In this document: positions 24,046 to 32,173 of the stretch, piece by piece | Layout of the letters: each line of letters opens with the position of its first letter | How positions within the stretch are numbered: the first letter of the stretch is position 1 | NCBI GenBank assembly: GCA_022564545.1 | Contig: JADFLG010000014.1 | Location: forward strand, 1 to 34,995 | Source: Chloroflexota bacterium | GTDB lineage: Bacteria; Chloroflexota; Dehalococcoidia; Lucifugimonadales; Lucifugimonadaceae | DNA: 34,995 nucleotides | Direction of reading: 5' to 3' | Position numbers and translations under genes: made by a program | Notes under the pieces: generated by a model | What the model saw: only the letters and a program-made list of their open reading frames with translations | Database searches by the model: none | Told to the model about the DNA's origin: nothing

Positions 24046-25212
24046 TCAGGAATTCAGGGGAGCCAGAATCCCGTCGAACTTTTCGAAGTGGCCGTTCACT
24101 ATCGGATCCGGCTGAATATTGAACCAGTCGTCAAGGACCGTCGAGTACATAGACCTGAAGTCGTTGTTGAAACGGAGGTCACCGCTCACCTGTTCAGTCG
24201 GTTCAAGGCTCGGGTATTCGCCATACAGGCCGCCGTTGACACGGTCGCCAATCAGGAACGCTCCCCCGCCGGAACCGTGGTCTGTCCCGTTGCCATTGTC
24301 CCGGACCCGCCTGCCAAATTCCGAAAACACCATCATGACCACCTCTTCCGCAGCGTCGTGCTGGCGCAAATCGGCGAAGAAGTCGTCAACTGCGCGGGAG
24401 ACCTCACCCCACAGTTTCGCCTGGATCTGGACCTGGCCCCCGTGCACGTCGTATCCCCCGTGCTGGGCGTAAAACACCCGTGTTCCCAGTCCGGCCAGGT
24501 GGATCTGGGCTATGCCCCTCAGGCTCTGTGCGAGCGGGTCGGAAGCGTATTCGATGGTGGACGAATAGTTCGCGGGAGCGGCTTTTAGCATGTCGACACC
24601 GGCCATCGCGTCCATCCCGATCTGTCCGATGTGCTGCATTACCATTGCACCTTCATCGAACTCCTCGGGTGTGTACATGCGGGTAAACGCGCTCAGGGCG
24701 CGGCGCTGGCTGGTCCCGGAAAGCGAGGTGAGCAGGCCGTAGCTTTCAAGTTCAGTAACGGAAATCGCCGGCGTGCCGGTGAGGTACATCGCCCTCGGCA
24801 GACCTGCGCCGAAACTGACCCCGGTCACCACGTTCTGCTTGTTCGGGTCGAGCTCGCGTATCACGCGTCCCAGCCAGCCCTCGCTGCTGAATTCGCCTGG
24901 CTGTGCCGTATGCCAGATGTCCATCGACCTGAAGTGCGACCGGTCAGGCGCCGGGTAGCCGATGCCCTGGATGACGGCCACATTGCCTTCATCGTAGAGC
25001 GATTTGATTTCGGCCATCGCCGGATGGAAGCCAATCCGGCTGTCGATGTGAAGCGCCTCGTCTTCCGAAACGCCAACGGTCTTGCGAAAATCGTAGTACA
25101 GCGGGTCGCCGTAAGGCACGACCGTGTTCATGAAGTCATTGCCGCCCGACAGTTGAAGGACCACAAGCACGGGCTGTTTGCCCTTGCCTGTACGCGTTCC
25201 GTTCTGTGCCAT
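24046..25212 (-). CDS. DUF1501 family protein
   Basis: 388 residues, matching the DUF1501 family (alkaline-phosphatase-like fold, function unproven). The protein starts directly with the first strand, VLVVLQLSGGNDFMNTVVPY, then has the landmark DRSHFRSMDIWHTA at about 90-103, and near the end VFSEFGRRVRDNGNGTDHGSG with GAFLIGDRVNGG. Most family members carry a Tat signal peptide; none is present here. The gene follows DUF1800 by 69 bp, the standard partnership of these two families, and precedes the NHL propeller. Confidence 0.88.
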   Translation of the reverse strand: MAQNGTRTGKGKQPVLVVLQLSGGNDFMNTVVPYGDPLYYDFRKTVGVSEDEALHIDSRIGFHPAMAEIKSLYDEGNVAVIQGIGYPAPDRSHFRSMDIWHTAQPGEFSSEGWLGRVIRELDPNKQNVVTGVSFGAGLPRAMYLTGTPAISVTELESYGLLTSLSGTSQRRALSAFTRMYTPEEFDEGAMVMQHIGQIGMDAMAGVDMLKAAPANYSSTIEYASDPLAQSLRGIAQIHLAGLGTRVFYAQHGGYDVHGGQVQIQAKLWGEVSRAVDDFFADLRQHDAAEEVVMMVFSEFGRRVRDNGNGTDHGSGGGAFLIGDRVNGGLYGEYPSLEPTEQVSGDLRFNNDFRSMYSTVLDDWFNIQPDPIVNGHFEKFDGILAPLNS

Positions 25213-25281
25213 TGTCCCCGATTCCTCAAGTATTTTATCTATGCGATTGCATTCGTCACGGTTTGCCCGTAAATCGGACTT

Positions 25282-26643
25282 TCACGCCAGTTGATATTCC
25301 TTCGATGTGCCGATCAGCGCCAGTATTTCGGTCAGCGCTGCCACAAGTTCATCACCTCCGCACTGGATAATTTCCGGACTCGACAGTTCGTCGGCGATAA
25401 CCCGCCGGGTGGCAACGTCGAGGTCCAGGTGGACGAACTCGCCCGTGCACAGGTCCAGAAGCCCGTCGCGCGTAATCGACGACCTGCCATCGCTGATCCG
25501 GCGGGCGATTTCAATAATTCCGGGTGCATCGGCATCGGACAGTTTTTCTGTGGCGAAGTTCAACCGTTCGACAAGGAACGCCGAGTCGATCCATTCTCTG
25601 CCGGTATGCCAGCCCTCGACTGTCGGAGGGTTCAGGAGCTCCTGTCCCATCATGCCCGACAGCTTTGCGAGCCGGTCGAGCCCGAACTGGTGAGCGTTAC
25701 GGTGCTGCCCGGTCAGCCGCACAGTGCCAACGATGAACTCGATCGGGCTTTTGACGCGTTTGAATAACGCTGCCTTGAAGAAATCGGAATTGAAAACGAA
25801 GCGCAGAATCTCGCGCATTTCATAACCGCTGGCGAAATAAGAGTCCGCTATCTGCTCGACAGCGTCATCGTCTATTTCGTCGGCGACGAAGAACTGGTAG
25901 ATCTCCCGGGCCACGAACCTCCCCGTAGCCGGCTGACGGACGATGATGTCGATCACGTCGTCACCGTTGAAATTACCCGTTTCGCCCAGAAAGGACTTCT
26001 CGCCATCATCATGGTCGTCGCCGCGATATACAAATTCAGCGGGCCAGTACCCGGTGGGGTAACGGGGCAGCACGTGGGTCATTGTCCAGCCGCTGAACGC
26101 ACGCGCACACGAGCGCACGTCCTCCTCCGTGTAGTTGCCACGCCCCATGCTGAACAGTTCGAGGAGCTCGCGACCGTAGTTCTCGTTGACAGCGTCGGCG
26201 TGGTTCATCTGCTGGTCCAGCCAGTAGATCATCGCCGGGTTGCGGGACAGTTTTTTCAGCAGCACGCGATAGTCGCCGAGTCCGAAGTCCCGCAGCATCT
26301 CGTACTGCTCGGCCATCATTTGCCCGTTGGTGACTTTGGCCCAGCCCGTGGCGAAGACGCCGTGCCACATAAGGGCCGTCTTCTCTTCCAGCGGACGATC
26401 ACTGTTGATCATCCGGTACACCCACTTCAGGGCTACCCACCGCGGCGATTCTTCATCGCAGTGCTCAGAGTGGAAACGCTCCAGCAGGTCTTCGTGTGGC
26501 CGCTCATGCCGCTCGGTGTCGAGGAGATCGTCGACCGTGGCCCGGTACCCGACTGCCGCCGCCGCGTCAATCGCAGACGGACCGGCGCCAAACCCCGCTC
26601 TTCGCAACAGGTGTGCGATTAACCTCCGGTCTTCGTCTACCAT
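25282..26643 (-). CDS. DUF1800 family protein
   Basis: 453 residues, full length for DUF1800, a mostly helical family of unknown function almost always next to DUF1501. Landmarks are LLRRAGFGAG at the start, LMWHGVFATGW, NENYGRELLELFSMG (about 158-172), ARAFSGWT, PPTVEGWHTGREWIDS near 345 and the C-terminal LIGTSKEYQLA. GGAGG lies 6 nt before the ATG. It is the first gene of a minus-strand run (DUF1800, DUF1501, NHL, aminotransferase) and is divergent from the second deacylase homologue across 186 bp. Confidence 0.88.
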   Translation of the reverse strand: MVDEDRRLIAHLLRRAGFGAGPSAIDAAAAVGYRATVDDLLDTERHERPHEDLLERFHSEHCDEESPRWVALKWVYRMINSDRPLEEKTALMWHGVFATGWAKVTNGQMMAEQYEMLRDFGLGDYRVLLKKLSRNPAMIYWLDQQMNHADAVNENYGRELLELFSMGRGNYTEEDVRSCARAFSGWTMTHVLPRYPTGYWPAEFVYRGDDHDDGEKSFLGETGNFNGDDVIDIIVRQPATGRFVAREIYQFFVADEIDDDAVEQIADSYFASGYEMREILRFVFNSDFFKAALFKRVKSPIEFIVGTVRLTGQHRNAHQFGLDRLAKLSGMMGQELLNPPTVEGWHTGREWIDSAFLVERLNFATEKLSDADAPGIIEIARRISDGRSSITRDGLLDLCTGEFVHLDLDVATRRVIADELSSPEIIQCGGDELVAALTEILALIGTSKEYQLA

Positions 26644-26808
26644 GGTCGCCTCCGCGACGATCTTTTACTGCACTGGCCAGGCGCGGCCAAGTATTACACG
26701 GAAAGTCGGGATATGCACCTAATGTTATGCAATGCGGTTTCATCACGCATTTTTTCCCCGCCAAACGATTCAGGCAACGCCTGCTTCATTCCGGGTCCGG
26801 TAGTTTCG

Positions 26809-26827
26809 GGTCGATGGTGAATCGACC
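26809..26827 (+). promoter_or_regulatory. Hairpin directly before the deacylase start
   Basis: GGTCGAT and ATCGACC (26809-26815, 26821-26827) form a 7-bp stem with a 5-nt loop, ending 2 nt before the GTG at 26830. No Shine-Dalgarno sequence is visible, and the hairpin could hide or mark the initiation region. It may be chance. Confidence 0.3.
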
Positions 26828-26829
26828 GG

Positions 26830-28422
26830 GTGAACTCCGTGTTTGACCTTCTTCTTAAAGGCGGGCAGATAATCGACGGAACCGGAGCCCCGGCCTACCG
26901 CGCCGACCTGACTGTCAACGGCCAGAAAATAGCCGCCGTTGGAATTCTCGATACCCCGGACGCCAGGACCACGCTGGAGATCGGCGGGCTTGTTGTATCG
27001 CCCGGTTTCATCGATACGCACGTCCACACCGATGCCGCCCTGCTGAACGACCCGCAGCACGAAAGCGCCATCCAGATGGGCGTGACGACCGAGGTACTCG
27101 GGCAGGACGGTCTCTCTTATGCGCCGCTTAACTCCGATGACTACCGGATGTACAGCCAGTACATGTCGGGCCTCTGCGGGACGCCCCCGCAACACCTCGA
27201 TATGTCGACCATTTCTGCCTTCAGATCCCACTACCACCGCACCTGCTCGGTCAACACCGTGGCACTCGTGCCACACTGCGCGGTAAGGCTCTCGACGGTC
27301 GGGTTCCGAGACGTTCCGCTGACCGGGAATTCGCTCCAGGCGGCGAAAGTGCTCATACGAGAGGGCATGGAGCAGGGTGCAGTCGGCATGTCTACCGGGC
27401 TCGGCTTTTTTCCGGCGGCATACGCGACTACGGAGGAGCTAGTGGAACTTACACGCGTCGTGGCCGAAATGGACGGTGTGTTCGTTATCCAGTACCGATT
27501 TTTCAACTTCGACCGCGCCGAGGGACTTGGTCCTGTGGCGGAGGCGCTCGAGATCGCACGCCGTTCCAGAGTGAAGCTGCACATCGCACACTACAGGACG
27601 ACCCCCGACAATCCCGGCGAGACCGGCCCAATGATGGACGAACTTGACCGCGCCGTTGCTGACGGCATTGACCTCACGCTTGATGCGTATCCCTACCCCT
27701 GTGGATCAACTATGCCAGTCTGCCGTTTTCCCGGATGGTTCGTCGAAGGAGGGCCGACGGCGATCATGAGAAGGCTGGCGGATCCGGCGGACCGCCGGCG
27801 TGTAATCGCATTTCTCGAAGAGACCTGGGGCGATGCACTGGGCCACACGTCATGGACGTACATCGGCTCGGAGGGGAACCGAAACCTTGAAGGGATGTCC
27901 TGGACGGATGTCGCGACGGACCGGGGTACGTCGGTGGCAGAGATGATGTGCGAAGTCCTGCTTGAAGAGAATCTCGAATGCGGCCTGACCGGCCTGCCAC
28001 CTGAGAGCGTATCGGTCTGGAGACAGGTCGAATCCGATGTGATGCAGCTGCTGGAACGAGAGGACTACATGGTGGGGAGCGATTCGATACCCCTCGGCAG
28101 TTCCCCCCATCCCCGTGCGTTTGGCGCTTTCCCGCGCATCCTCGGACGCTTGCGCCGGCGGCACGGCGCACCACTTGAGCAACTCGTCCAGCGCATGACT
28201 GCCAACCCGGCGCGGCGGTTCGGGCTGACAGGTCGCGGCGAGATCAAGCCGGGCAACTTTGCGGACCTCGTGGTATTCGACGCAGATCGTATCGATGACC
28301 TGGCCACATTCGAAGACCCCCGCGTCCCGCCCGCTGGCATCAGGCACGTGATGGTCAACGGTCAGCTGGCGGTAATGGACGGCAATTGCACCGGAATACT
28401 TGCCGGCGAAGCAATACCCTGA
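26830..28422 (+). CDS. N-acyl-D-amino-acid deacylase homologue with altered metal site
   Basis: Amidohydrolase of 530 residues, paralogous to the enzyme at 7605. It keeps GFIDTHVHTDA (His64, His66), KLHIAHYRT (His254), DAYPY and VGSDSIPLG (Asp418), and ends with PGNFADLVVFDA. The bridging cysteine of the family is Asp93 (LGQDGLS instead of GNCG), and the ligand in STHMRD is replaced by Gln221 (VIQYRF). It may be a mononuclear-metal enzyme with another substrate. The start is GTG at 26830; GTG at 26839, giving a VFDLLLKGG start, fits the family equally well. It stands alone on the plus strand, divergent from DUF1800, with IS debris downstream. Confidence 0.82.
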   Translation: MNSVFDLLLKGGQIIDGTGAPAYRADLTVNGQKIAAVGILDTPDARTTLEIGGLVVSPGFIDTHVHTDAALLNDPQHESAIQMGVTTEVLGQDGLSYAPLNSDDYRMYSQYMSGLCGTPPQHLDMSTISAFRSHYHRTCSVNTVALVPHCAVRLSTVGFRDVPLTGNSLQAAKVLIREGMEQGAVGMSTGLGFFPAAYATTEELVELTRVVAEMDGVFVIQYRFFNFDRAEGLGPVAEALEIARRSRVKLHIAHYRTTPDNPGETGPMMDELDRAVADGIDLTLDAYPYPCGSTMPVCRFPGWFVEGGPTAIMRRLADPADRRRVIAFLEETWGDALGHTSWTYIGSEGNRNLEGMSWTDVATDRGTSVAEMMCEVLLEENLECGLTGLPPESVSVWRQVESDVMQLLEREDYMVGSDSIPLGSSPHPRAFGAFPRILGRLRRRHGAPLEQLVQRMTANPARRFGLTGRGEIKPGNFADLVVFDADRIDDLATFEDPRVPPAGIRHVMVNGQLAVMDGNCTGILAGEAIP

Positions 28423-28626
28423 CGGCGCGAGCGGGCAGGCTGGCTAAACAGGATTAAAGGCCTGGCGGATTTCCTTTGATCGACTCTGTGTTGGCCAACT
28501 CTTATCGGTCAGTTTCGTACTCGGTGCGCAACCTGTCACCTGTGCACAAACCTGATTATTCGGTCTGGGCGAACTGGCTGAGATTCAGCGACCATCAGGC
28601 AATATCGCCGCAGATCCACCTCTAAT

Positions 28627-29015
28627 GTTGGCCGTCAGCAAAAGTGGGACGGATTTCGGGCCTGAAATAAGCGAGATATCGGCGGTTGTGAACCCCTGGG
28701 ATAGATTCCAGATGAGGAAGCATGGCCGTGCCCGACAACAATACCGCCGACACAACCGAGCAGGCCGAGGAACGGACCCGTGAGCCCCAGTCATTCATGC
28801 GGCGCGTCCGCAGGGCGCCGCGCCTCTGGACACGCCAGAGGAGAAGGTCCGGATCGTGCTGTAAGAGTTCCGCCGGGAAACGACCGTTTCCGACCTGTGC
28901 CGCAGGTAGGGGATCAACCCTGCCAACTACTACTCGTAGACCAAAGAGTTCACGGAGGCGGGCAAGGAGAGGCTGACACGCTACACCGTGCGCGACGCCA
29001 ACAAAATGCGCCGGC
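28627..29015 (+). mobile_element. Decayed IS3-family element (copy 2)
   Basis: The element starts with GTTGGCCGTCAGCAAAAGTGG, shares 154 bp with the relic at 7352, and continues through an orfA-like region to about 29015. No orfB (integrase catalytic) part and no right end are visible. The flanks 28423-28626 and 29067-29259 hold no supported gene. Confidence 0.7.
28722..29015 (+). pseudogene. IS3 OrfA (helix-turn-helix transposase subunit), broken
   Basis: The ATG at 28722 encodes MAVPDNNTADTTEQAEER, then a frameshift is needed to continue at 28820 with APLDTPEEKVRIVL, EFRRETTVSDLCRR, GINPANYYS and TKEFTEAGKERLTR. This is the IS3/IS911 OrfA helix-turn-helix pattern. In-frame stops TAA at 28862, TAG at 28907 and TAG at 28937 interrupt it; the last replaces the usual Trp after YYS. 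The gene is dead. Confidence 0.75.
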
Positions 29016-29034
29016 AGGGCATTTTATGGACACG

Positions 29035-29066
29035 AACAGACCTTGTCCGCGCGGACAAGGTCTGTT
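29035..29066. repeat. Perfect 32-nt palindrome
   Basis: AACAGACCTTGTCCGC is followed at once by its exact reverse complement, with no loop. The stretch lies just past the IS3 relic and 194 nt before the end of the M20 gene. There is no T-run after it on either strand. It could be the joined ends of a small element, an operator-like dyad, or a bidirectional terminator-like structure. Confidence 0.8.
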
Positions 29067-29205
29067 GCTTGTGTTCGTGATGGAGACGAAGGAGAGTCGA
29101 ATTCGCGGGTGAACACAAGACTGTCTGAGAATGAGTTGGCTTCGACGCGTTGTTGCAGCGTCCGCGGGCGTTATGGGGATAGAACGATATCGTAATTCTG
29201 AACTC

Positions 29206-29231
29206 GCCTGTCCTGAGCCCGGTCGAATGGG
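29206..29231 (+). repeat. Degenerate REP-type sequence
   Basis: GCCTGTCCTGAGCCCGGTCG closely resembles the CCTGTCCTGAGC-TGTCGAAGGG repeat seen between genes in many bacterial genomes, with one inserted base and changes at the end. Only one copy is seen in this window. Confidence 0.4.
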
Positions 29232-29259
29232 ATTCAGAACCTCTTGCCACCGGCACGGC

Positions 29260-30678
29260 TCACTCGATTCCGCCATTACCTATCCTGCCGGAGAAAACGT
29301 CGCCTCGCGACCCCCAGTCCCTGGCAAACCGGTCGATGATCAACGCCGCATGCTTCGCACCGAGCAGGAAATCCTCGATTGTGATGTTCTCGTTCGGGGC
29401 ATGGATCTTGTGAGACGGGTGATCGACTCCCGATGTGGCGATCGGCATGCCCAGCGTGTCGCCGAAATCGAACATGGGACCAGTTCCCGCCATGTTCGGG
29501 GTCATGACAGCCTTTCGACCGTATATCTCCTCCGCAGTCTCGGCCACCATTTGCACCCAGGGTGAATCGAGGTCGGTGCGATACGGGTTCACCGCGGCGA
29601 TCAACTCGACCTCAACGTCACTGAAACCGTGCTTGTCGAGGTGTTTCCGCAGTTTTTCCGCAATATCGTGAGGGCGTTGCTCTGGAACAAGCCGGAAGTC
29701 CATCTTGGCGCTGGCGACTGCCGGTAATACAGTCTTCAGTCCTGCGTCCTGGTATCCGCAGTCGAGACCCGCTATGTTCGCGGTCGGTTGGAAGATGAGT
29801 TGTTTGCGGAGGTCTTCTCCGTCGAGGCCCTTCAAAAACGTTTTCACTCCGAACGTTTCGAGCCACTCGGGGGCGTCGTCTGGCAGAGCTTCAACTGCGG
29901 CGACGGCCTCTGGACTCGGTTCAACGATAGCGTCATAGAAACCATCGATAAGGATTCGCTCATCTTCGTCTTTGATGGATGCAAGTGCACGAAGAAGTCG
30001 CCATGTGGCCGACGGAAGAATCGCTGCGTACGATGAGTGGGCGTCACCCGAGAGCGCACGGACGCTTAACCCAACGCCAAGCACGCCTTTTAATCCCAGG
30101 TACATGAACGGGTCATCGTTCAGGTTTCGGCCCCCGCCTTCCCAGATGCAGGCATCGGCTTTAAAGTCGTCGCCCCGCTCGGCAATCAGCGCGGGGAGGT
30201 TTATCGAGCCCGATTCTTCCTCGCCCTCGCAGAACATCTTGATGTTGCAGGGAACACCACCACGCTCATCTATGAACGCCCGGATTGCCGCAAGGCGCGC
30301 CGCAATGTTGCCCTTGTCGTCGGACATCCCCCGTCCGTAGAGGCGATCGTCAACCCGGGTGGGTTCGAACGGGTCGGTGTCCCAGAGGTCGAGGGGGTCC
30401 ACTGGCTGGACATCGTAGTGGCAGTAGAACAGCAACGTCGGAGAGGTGTCTGGATTTTCGGAAGCGGGCATGTAGCCGTAGACCGTCGGCAGCCCGTCGT
30501 TTGGGACCTGAACGATTTCGGCCTCGAATCCGTTGCGCTCCAGGATTTCTCTCATCAGGCCAGGTGCTTTATCGAAGCCGAGTTTCTGGGCCGATATCGA
30601 GGGTTGCCGGACCATTTCGAACAGCTGCTCTATCGAATCATCGACGTGGGATTCGATATGCGCGTAAATCTCGTTCAT
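29260..30678 (-). CDS. M20-family metallopeptidase (dipeptidase type)
   Basis: Zinc peptidase of 472 residues in the CNDP/M20 dipeptidase group. Metal residues are FYCHYDVQP (His87, with Asp89 assisting), GRGMSDDKG (Asp120, bridging), EGEEESGS (Glu153/Glu154 as base and ligand) and HKIHAPNENI near the end (His). The dimerisation (lid) domain between about 200 and 370 contains the SGDAHSSYAA segment. Cytoplasmic, with no leader. It is the last gene of a five-gene minus-strand run, 19 bp after the Nudix gene. Likely substrates are dipeptides or N-acylated amino acids. Confidence 0.87.
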   Translation of the reverse strand: MNEIYAHIESHVDDSIEQLFEMVRQPSISAQKLGFDKAPGLMREILERNGFEAEIVQVPNDGLPTVYGYMPASENPDTSPTLLFYCHYDVQPVDPLDLWDTDPFEPTRVDDRLYGRGMSDDKGNIAARLAAIRAFIDERGGVPCNIKMFCEGEEESGSINLPALIAERGDDFKADACIWEGGGRNLNDDPFMYLGLKGVLGVGLSVRALSGDAHSSYAAILPSATWRLLRALASIKDEDERILIDGFYDAIVEPSPEAVAAVEALPDDAPEWLETFGVKTFLKGLDGEDLRKQLIFQPTANIAGLDCGYQDAGLKTVLPAVASAKMDFRLVPEQRPHDIAEKLRKHLDKHGFSDVEVELIAAVNPYRTDLDSPWVQMVAETAEEIYGRKAVMTPNMAGTGPMFDFGDTLGMPIATSGVDHPSHKIHAPNENITIEDFLLGAKHAALIIDRFARDWGSRGDVFSGRIGNGGIE

Positions 30679-30697
30679 TCGGAGTCATTTCCAGTTT

Positions 30698-31282
30698 TCA
30701 TCTTGCGTGCGAAGTCGTTTCCTGGCTGGCCCAGTAGCGGGCAAGGCACATGAGCGTCATGCCGTCTTCGATCTCCTGGCTGGCCGCCATAGCGGCTATT
30801 TCCTGCCGGGTCACAAGTTTTGCGTCAACGATGCCCTCGTTGACCTGCGGCTTGATGTCACCGATATCGATCTCTGGAATATTAGCCAGCACAGTGTAAA
30901 ACATGTCGCCTATGAAGCCTGAGACTGGAGTCTGCGACCCGAGCAACACGACCGTCTCGGGTGTGACCCCGGTCTCTTCGACCAGCTCGCGCCACCCGGC
31001 TTCAAGTGGTGTTTCATCATCGTCGATCAGGCCCGCTGGAAACTCCCACAGATATCGCTTCAGCGGATACCGGTACACCTTGATTAGCAGGTACCGTTCG
31101 GACGGGGTCACCGGGACTGTCATCACCGCGCCGTCGCCCGAATGTGTTCGCGCCCAGCAGTAATGACCTGCTGTGCCGTCGAAGTTCGTGATTTCGTCGT
31201 AGTAGAAGTCCCACCACGGCGTTTCGTAAACGAGATGTTCTATGCCCGGTTCCGGCTGTGGAAAGTCGTTCGGGTCAACCAT
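30698..31282 (-). CDS. Nudix hydrolase, ADP-ribose pyrophosphatase-like
   Basis: Nudix hydrolase of 194 residues that would cleave nucleoside-diphosphate-linked compounds, most likely ADP-ribose or an ADP-sugar given the domain layout. The Nudix box is complete from Gly84 to Val106: G-x5-E-x7-RELVEETGV, with metal-binding Glu99, Glu102 and Glu103. The preceding YLWEFPAGLI is the usual entry in ADP-ribose pyrophosphatases. The frame opens with a TTG at 31285, but the next codon is ATG (31282) with CGGAG about 7 nt upstream, so I start there. It lies between an SDR gene (42 bp) and the M20 peptidase (19 bp). Confidence 0.85.
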   Translation of the reverse strand: MVDPNDFPQPEPGIEHLVYETPWWDFYYDEITNFDGTAGHYCWARTHSGDGAVMTVPVTPSERYLLIKVYRYPLKRYLWEFPAGLIDDDETPLEAGWRELVEETGVTPETVVLLGSQTPVSGFIGDMFYTVLANIPEIDIGDIKPQVNEGIVDAKLVTRQEIAAMAASQEIEDGMTLMCLARYWASQETTSHAR

Positions 31283-31324
31283 CAATCGGCTCCGTATCGC
31301 TGATTGGGATTTTCAATTGCCCGG

Positions 31325-32149
31325 TTATTCCATTGCACCGGGCTGCCCCGGTTCCAGCGGCTGTGAGTCGGACGGCACCCCGCTGGCAAGATACCCGCCA
31401 TCGACCGTAATCGTCTGACCGTTGACATAGTCTCCGAGGTCCGAGGCAAGGAACAAACAGGCACCGGCGATGTCACGGGGAACACCACCTCGCCTGCTCG
31501 GAATGAACGAGAGGGCCGAGCCTAAATTACCCGCAGCTCCGCGTTCAGGCTCCTCCTCTTCGGTCAGCACGCGGCTGTCGATATAGCCTGGAGCGACGCA
31601 ATTTGCCGTAATCCCGGTCCCTGCAAGGTCTTTTGCCATCGACATCACCATCCGGTTCAGCCCTGCTTTCACGATTCCATAAACAGTGTCGTGGGGCCAG
31701 GCCCGATAGCTGTGGACGCTGCTGATGTTGATGATGCGACCGCCATGACCGTGCTCGATCATCCGGTTCACAGCACCCTGCGCCAGGAACAGGTAGCCCT
31801 TCAGGGCGTGGCCGACCAGGTTGTCCCAGAATTCTTCGGTGATCTTCGTGAAGTGGACGTCGGCCGATGCGACCGCATTGTTTACGAGGATGTCGATGCG
31901 CCCGTGCTCGGCGACAAACTCGTCCAGCAGCCTGGCCCGGTCTTCGGTATCGCCGACGTCAGCCCGGTGCCAGGAAGCTTTCTGGCCAAGCGACTCGATT
32001 GACGCGATCGTTTTGTCGGCTTCTGTGTCCCGCACGACGTCGTTGATCCCTACATCGGCACCTTGCTCGGCAAACATCAGCGCTATGCCGGCGCCGATTC
32101 CGCGGCGCGAGCCGGTGATGAGCGCCTTTTTGCCTTCGAGTAGTTTCAT
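31325..32149 (-). CDS. SDR-family oxidoreductase (copy A)
   Basis: Classical short-chain dehydrogenase/reductase of 274 residues. The cofactor motif is TGSRRGIG (12-19), NNAV follows the fourth strand, and the catalytic residues are a serine in ISSVHS (about 143-144), Tyr157 and Lys161 in YGIVK. The C terminus YVNGQTITVDGGYLASG is typical of FabG-like/glucose-dehydrogenase-like SDRs. The frame starts at a GTG (32158), but the ATG at 32149 gives MKLLEGKKALITG, in register with copy B, so I use that. Substrate unknown. It is a divergent paralogue of the SDR at 32895, with one unrelated gene between them. Confidence 0.87.
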   Translation of the reverse strand: MKLLEGKKALITGSRRGIGAGIALMFAEQGADVGINDVVRDTEADKTIASIESLGQKASWHRADVGDTEDRARLLDEFVAEHGRIDILVNNAVASADVHFTKITEEFWDNLVGHALKGYLFLAQGAVNRMIEHGHGGRIINISSVHSYRAWPHDTVYGIVKAGLNRMVMSMAKDLAGTGITANCVAPGYIDSRVLTEEEEPERGAAGNLGSALSFIPSRRGGVPRDIAGACLFLASDLGDYVNGQTITVDGGYLASGVPSDSQPLEPGQPGAME

Positions 32150-32173
32150 GGTTGTCACTGGTTCGTCCGGGGG

